Of a stretch of DNA of 52,583 nucleotides, positions 49,317-52,583 are shown one piece after another. Source of the DNA: Levilinea saccharolytica (GTDB lineage: Bacteria; Chloroflexota; Anaerolineae; Anaerolineales; Anaerolineaceae); the NCBI RefSeq assembly GCF_001306035.1, contig NZ_LGCM01000023.1:1-52583 (forward strand), given 5' to 3'. Below the pieces are notes generated by a model. It had not been told where the DNA came from. It searched no databases and saw only the letters and a list, made by a program, of their open reading frames with translations. The translations under genes were made by a program, and so were the position numbers. Positions within the stretch are counted from its first letter, which is position 1, and each line of letters starts with the position of its first letter.

Positions 49317-51857
49317 TCACCATCCCGTGCAGGCGCCCATCTGCACCGAAGCGTTGGTATCCAGCTCAATGATCCAATCCTGGTAGGTCAAATCCCCCAG
49401 TTTGTTGCCCCCCACCAGCACATTCTTAAACTGGATCAACCCTTCGCCGTTCTCCACCCGAAAACCCAGACCGATATTACCGCTGAAATCCCCGCAGGTG
49501 ATCTTGAACGGCAGCCCCACCCCGCGGAAGAAGGCGGCGGGTTCCCCTGTGGTCAGGCCGCTGCCGCGCGCCTGCACATAGTCTCCGGTCAGGGGGCCTT
49601 TGACGTCAAAATACAAGCCCGAGCCGCCGCTGCCTTCCGCGCGCACCTGGCGCAGCACCACCGCCGGGTTGGGCATCGAGGCCACCAGGCCGTTCTGGCT
49701 CAGCCAGATGCCGTCCATCTGGCTGCCCACCACGCTCACCCGCTCCATCGTGACCGGCTGATTGCCGTACACCATCACCCCGTGATTCACACTGCGGTTG
49801 ACGCTCACCTGGCTCAGTTTCACCACAGAGCTTTCCCCTTCGATGTCATCACTGTTGATCTCCAAACCGGTATTGAGCGAATCGGTCACCTGCACATTTT
49901 TCACCAACATGTTGCCGCGCCCACTCAAATAAATCCCCGTTCCCCCAAACACAGCCGCGTTCTGCAGCGAGACGTCTCCGTCCATGATTTCGGCAAAGAT
50001 CCCCAGGGAATCTCCGCCCTGCGTCCGAATACCGCTCAACGACCCGCGGTTCCTGCCAACCACGATTAAAGCGCTTGACGCGTTGTTTTCAAAGCTGTTC
50101 TCACCGGCCCGCCCCTGCACAATCACGCTCTGGGTGGGGTATCCCAATCTATTCCGGCTGGCAAAATACGCGCCGTTCTGCCCGTTGCCGCTGCTGGTCA
50201 GACCTTTGGCGGTGATCATGCTGCTGCTGTCCACCGCCAGCCCAGTGCCGCCGTTTTGCAGAGTGCGAATGTTTTGCAGCTTGACCGGCAGGTTGAATAC
50301 ATCCGTCACCTGGTTGTTCACGAAAATGCCGGTAAATTGGTTGCCTACGGCCAAAACATCTTTAAGGGTCGCACGGTTTTGCAGCGTCATGATCAAACCA
50401 TTCCCGCCCCGGTTGCCCGAAAACGTGCTGCGCTGCACTACTACCGGCAGGGCCGTGCTGGCAGATTCCTGAATCACCTGCAGGCCGCCGAAGCCGGTGT
50501 TGCCGCTTACCTCAACGTTGACAGCCGAAAAGCTGCCGTTGGCGATGGCATGCCCGCCTGCCAGATTACCCACCGAACGTACGTTGTTCAGGCTGATATT
50601 CGCACCCTTGAACGCGAATCCGGTGTCGCGGTTTTGATACGCCCGCAGCCCCTGAACGCGAATGGGGGCGGACATCTCCTCTACGGAAAGGCCAACGTTG
50701 TTATTCTGAAACAGGCAGGGCCCCAGGCGGTCCTGAATCACCACTTCTTTGGCCGCGTGGATCACCGCGCCTTCTCCCCACGAAGCGACCACCTCCAATC
50801 CGTCCAGCAAAACTTTCCCCGCGGTCCAGAGCTCTAAACCATTGCCCGTATTGAAGCTGAGCGCGCTGCGCAAAATCGTCGCTGCCGCATATGAGTTGAT
50901 CCACACGCCCCCCGATTGATTGCGCAGGCTGGAAACGCGGTCCAGATACACTGGTCCTTGTGTGTCAACAATTAATCCGATGAATGTGTTGCGGGAAAAA
51001 TTGGAAAACGTCACCCGCACGGGGGTGTTGGTTGAGAAGGTGCCCAGAATCACCCCGTGGCTGTTGTTGGATAACGCGCTGACCCCATGCAGAGAAACTT
51101 TCTGGGCATTAACCACTTGCAGCCCAGGACCGTTATTCCCCGAAAAACTGCTGTTGAGGATCTCCAGACTGCCGTCTGTGCCCAGGTGCGCCCCTGCACC
51201 GGTGCAGTGGGAAATATGCACATCGCGCAGGGTCACATTCCCGGTTTGTGCGCTGATGATCAGGCCGGTGTCGGGGGTGTCTATGTTCGTCCAACCGCTC
51301 ACCACCGCCGTGCCGGAATTCTCCGAGGCGTTCAGCACGCCCTTCATCTGAAAGTCGCTGACCCCCCAGTTATGAAGAAAGTTAATATGAATCCGCCCCA
51401 CCAGCCGGGTTGTCGCCTGCCCCCCGCCGATGGTGCCCCCCATGCCCACCAGGTTCAGGGCTGCCGGGGGCGTTTGCCATTGGGAACCGTCCAGCCGCAC
51501 ATGCGCCGGCGTGGCCGCCGTCAGGTCATATTCCCCCGCGCCGAGGTAGATGGTTCCCCCCGCGGGTGCGGCATTGTGACCGCTGAGGTAATCCACCGCC
51601 GCCTGAATGGGGTTGCTGCACGCCTGATCCCCGGCTGTGTCCGGGTCGCAGTCTGCAAAGGTGAACGCGTAGGGGGTCGAACCGATCTTAAAATAAGCCC
51701 CAGGGTCGGGGTATAAAACCGCCTGCTCTTCCATTGCTCCGGCCTCCGGAGGGTTCAGACCCTCAGCCGCCGCCGGAGTCACCCACCCGGTGAACAGACA
51801 CAACCCCATCATCACGCTTGCCGCCAAGCGCCGCAGCCCTGCCGCACGTTGCACCAT
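49317..51857 (-). CDS. Secreted right-handed beta-helix repeat protein, copy 2
   Basis: An 846-residue protein from the ATG at 51857 (GGAGG upstream). The promoter at 51967-51995 excludes the longer frame to 52007. A signal peptide reaches about residue 31 (TPAAAEG). The YPDPGAYFKIG...DCDPDTAGDQACSNPIQA block and the beta-helix coils match the next gene, and the C-terminus is SVQMGACTGW. The two copies have diverged strongly in the coil region while keeping the N-terminal cap and the Cys-Gly-Trp tail, so those ends are probably functional (capping, anchoring or secretion). It is the first gene of a two-gene operon ending at the terminator at 46521. Confidence 0.9.
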   Translation of the reverse strand: MVQRAAGLRRLAASVMMGLCLFTGWVTPAAAEGLNPPEAGAMEEQAVLYPDPGAYFKIGSTPYAFTFADCDPDTAGDQACSNPIQAAVDYLSGHNAAPAGGTIYLGAGEYDLTAATPAHVRLDGSQWQTPPAALNLVGMGGTIGGGQATTRLVGRIHINFLHNWGVSDFQMKGVLNASENSGTAVVSGWTNIDTPDTGLIISAQTGNVTLRDVHISHCTGAGAHLGTDGSLEILNSSFSGNNGPGLQVVNAQKVSLHGVSALSNNSHGVILGTFSTNTPVRVTFSNFSRNTFIGLIVDTQGPVYLDRVSSLRNQSGGVWINSYAAATILRSALSFNTGNGLELWTAGKVLLDGLEVVASWGEGAVIHAAKEVVIQDRLGPCLFQNNNVGLSVEEMSAPIRVQGLRAYQNRDTGFAFKGANISLNNVRSVGNLAGGHAIANGSFSAVNVEVSGNTGFGGLQVIQESASTALPVVVQRSTFSGNRGGNGLIMTLQNRATLKDVLAVGNQFTGIFVNNQVTDVFNLPVKLQNIRTLQNGGTGLAVDSSSMITAKGLTSSGNGQNGAYFASRNRLGYPTQSVIVQGRAGENSFENNASSALIVVGRNRGSLSGIRTQGGDSLGIFAEIMDGDVSLQNAAVFGGTGIYLSGRGNMLVKNVQVTDSLNTGLEINSDDIEGESSVVKLSQVSVNRSVNHGVMVYGNQPVTMERVSVVGSQMDGIWLSQNGLVASMPNPAVVLRQVRAEGSGGSGLYFDVKGPLTGDYVQARGSGLTTGEPAAFFRGVGLPFKITCGDFSGNIGLGFRVENGEGLIQFKNVLVGGNKLGDLTYQDWIIELDTNASVQMGACTGW

Positions 51858-51966
51858 ATTGCCTCCCCAGCCCAATGAAAAGTGGTTTTCGGAATCACGA
51901 AGCGTATTGACACCCCCCACGGGCGTGCCCATCCCCGAAAAAGGGATTCCAGCGCGTGATAGAACG

Positions 51967-51995
51967 ATGATAGCAAAGATCAAGATTGTTTTCAA
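51967..51995 (-). promoter_or_regulatory. Promoter of the beta-helix operon
   Basis: On the minus strand TTGAAA (51995-51990), a 17-base spacer, then TATCAT (51972-51967). The leader of about 100 bases contains short hairpins (CCCTTTTTCGGGG, GGGCACGCCC) but no riboswitch I recognise. Confidence 0.7.
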
Positions 51996-52039
51996 CCGTT
52001 TTTCCACCGATTCCTACCTTCCAATTGCCCGCCCCTGAC

Positions 52040-52045
52040 TATAAT
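52040..52045 (+). promoter_or_regulatory. TATAAT nine bases before the DUF58 start (near-leaderless)
   Basis: TATAAT at 52040-52045 and ATG at 52055 leave room for a leader of only a few bases. GAAAGAGAA between them is purine-rich but would not be fully transcribed. Confidence 0.55.
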
Positions 52046-52054
52046 GAAAGAGAA

Positions 52055-52583
52055 ATGATCCCTTCGCTCCAATCCCTCGCAGACCGCTGGGCGCACGTGC
52101 CCCACCCCACCTGCCAGGCCGAAGTACGCCTGCACCAGCCCTGGGCGCTGTTTCTGGCGGGTGCGGCTTTGCTGTGGTACGCCCTGGAGCTGTCCCCCGC
52201 CGCCGCGGTCATCTTCACCCTGGTGGGCGGCATGGTCCTCTGCGCTTACCTGTGGGCGCGCATCTTGGCCGCGCGTCTCAGCGGTCAGCGCCGTCTGCGC
52301 TACCGCGCCTTTCAGGTGGGCGACACCCTGGAAGAGGAAATCAGCCTCACCAACCGCAGCCCCCTGCCCGCCCCCTGGGTGGAGTTCAGCGACCGTTCCG
52401 ACCTGCCGGGCTATCAAATCAGCGAGGTGCGCGCCGTCAGCGGCGGCCAGACCCTGCGCTGGAGCGCCAGCACAGAATGCCGCCAGCGGGGAATTTTTCG
52501 CCTGGGGCCCTGGGAACTGCGCAGCGGCGACCCTTTCGGCCTGTTCAGCGTGCGTCAGGTGACGGCTGACCCCCTGGAAATTG
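52055..52583 (+). CDS. DUF58-domain protein, N-terminal part (partial)
   Basis: The gene runs off the right edge; 176 codons are present. Two adjacent hydrophobic helices (about residues 29-45 and 48-70) are followed by a beta-rich region with YRAFQVGDTLEEEISLTNRS and the DUF58 hallmark RGIFRLGPWELRSGDPFGLF. The von Willebrand-like DUF58 core is outside the window. DUF58 proteins usually occur with a MoxR ATPase and transglutaminase-like proteins, probably just beyond the edge. Confidence 0.85.
   Translation, partial: MIPSLQSLADRWAHVPHPTCQAEVRLHQPWALFLAGAALLWYALELSPAAAVIFTLVGGMVLCAYLWARILAARLSGQRRLRYRAFQVGDTLEEEISLTNRSPLPAPWVEFSDRSDLPGYQISEVRAVSGGQTLRWSASTECRQRGIFRLGPWELRSGDPFGLFSVRQVTADPLEI

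Noticed and set aside
51858-51966. Possible c-di-GMP riboswitch in the beta-helix leader
   Set aside because: Short hairpins are present, but the conserved GEMM core elements are missing.

Overview
The window is GC-rich, gene-dense bacterial chromosome. The gene content suggests a Chloroflexota (Anaerolineae-like) bacterium: a multi-PAS HD-GYP regulator, an MsmX-type sugar ABC operon without its own ATPase, ROK regulators, large exported NHL-propeller and beta-helix proteins, and several TATAAT boxes almost touching the start codon. No rRNA or tRNA gene was seen to confirm this, so the placement is an inference. No CRISPR array, insertion sequence, integrase or phage gene was seen.

Layout. 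1-912: the start of an MscS-like channel gene (minus), then about 650 bp of non-coding DNA carrying dispersed repeats. 913-4451: four plus-strand single genes (exported Met/Gly-rich repeat protein, DegT-like PLP enzyme, flavodoxin, pirin). 4464-7349: a minus-strand operon (APH-like kinase, M20 carbamoylase-type hydrolase, methyltransferase). 7602-12175: a plus-strand signalling operon (membrane histidine kinase, stand-alone receiver, receiver-PAS3-GAF-HD-GYP protein). 12188-21965: a minus-strand sugar operon (ROK regulator, ASKHA/ROK-like kinase, PIG-L deacetylase, solute-binding protein, two permeases, GH3 hexosaminidase, SIS isomerase/deaminase). 22233-25166: lipoprotein, patatin and a triple-FAS1 secreted protein. 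25231-27420: two small membrane proteins and an aldo/keto reductase (minus). 27740-34085: two tandem ~1000-residue exported NHL propeller proteins. 34192-36129: a DEDDh exonuclease and a nucleotidyltransferase-like protein of unknown function. 36204-46503: transporters, VOC proteins, alpha/beta hydrolases, a glycosyltransferase and a STAS-like protein. 46580-51857: two tandem secreted beta-helix proteins. 52055-end: the start of a DUF58 protein.

The most coherent system is 12188-21965. It reads as uptake and cytoplasmic breakdown of an N-acetylated amino sugar, in which a PIG-L deacetylase, a ROK-like kinase and a SIS-family deaminase could stand in for the usual NagA/NagK/NagB. The second theme is cell-surface proteins (three FAS1 domains, paired NHL propellers, paired beta-helices), where tandem duplication and recent sequence exchange are visible.
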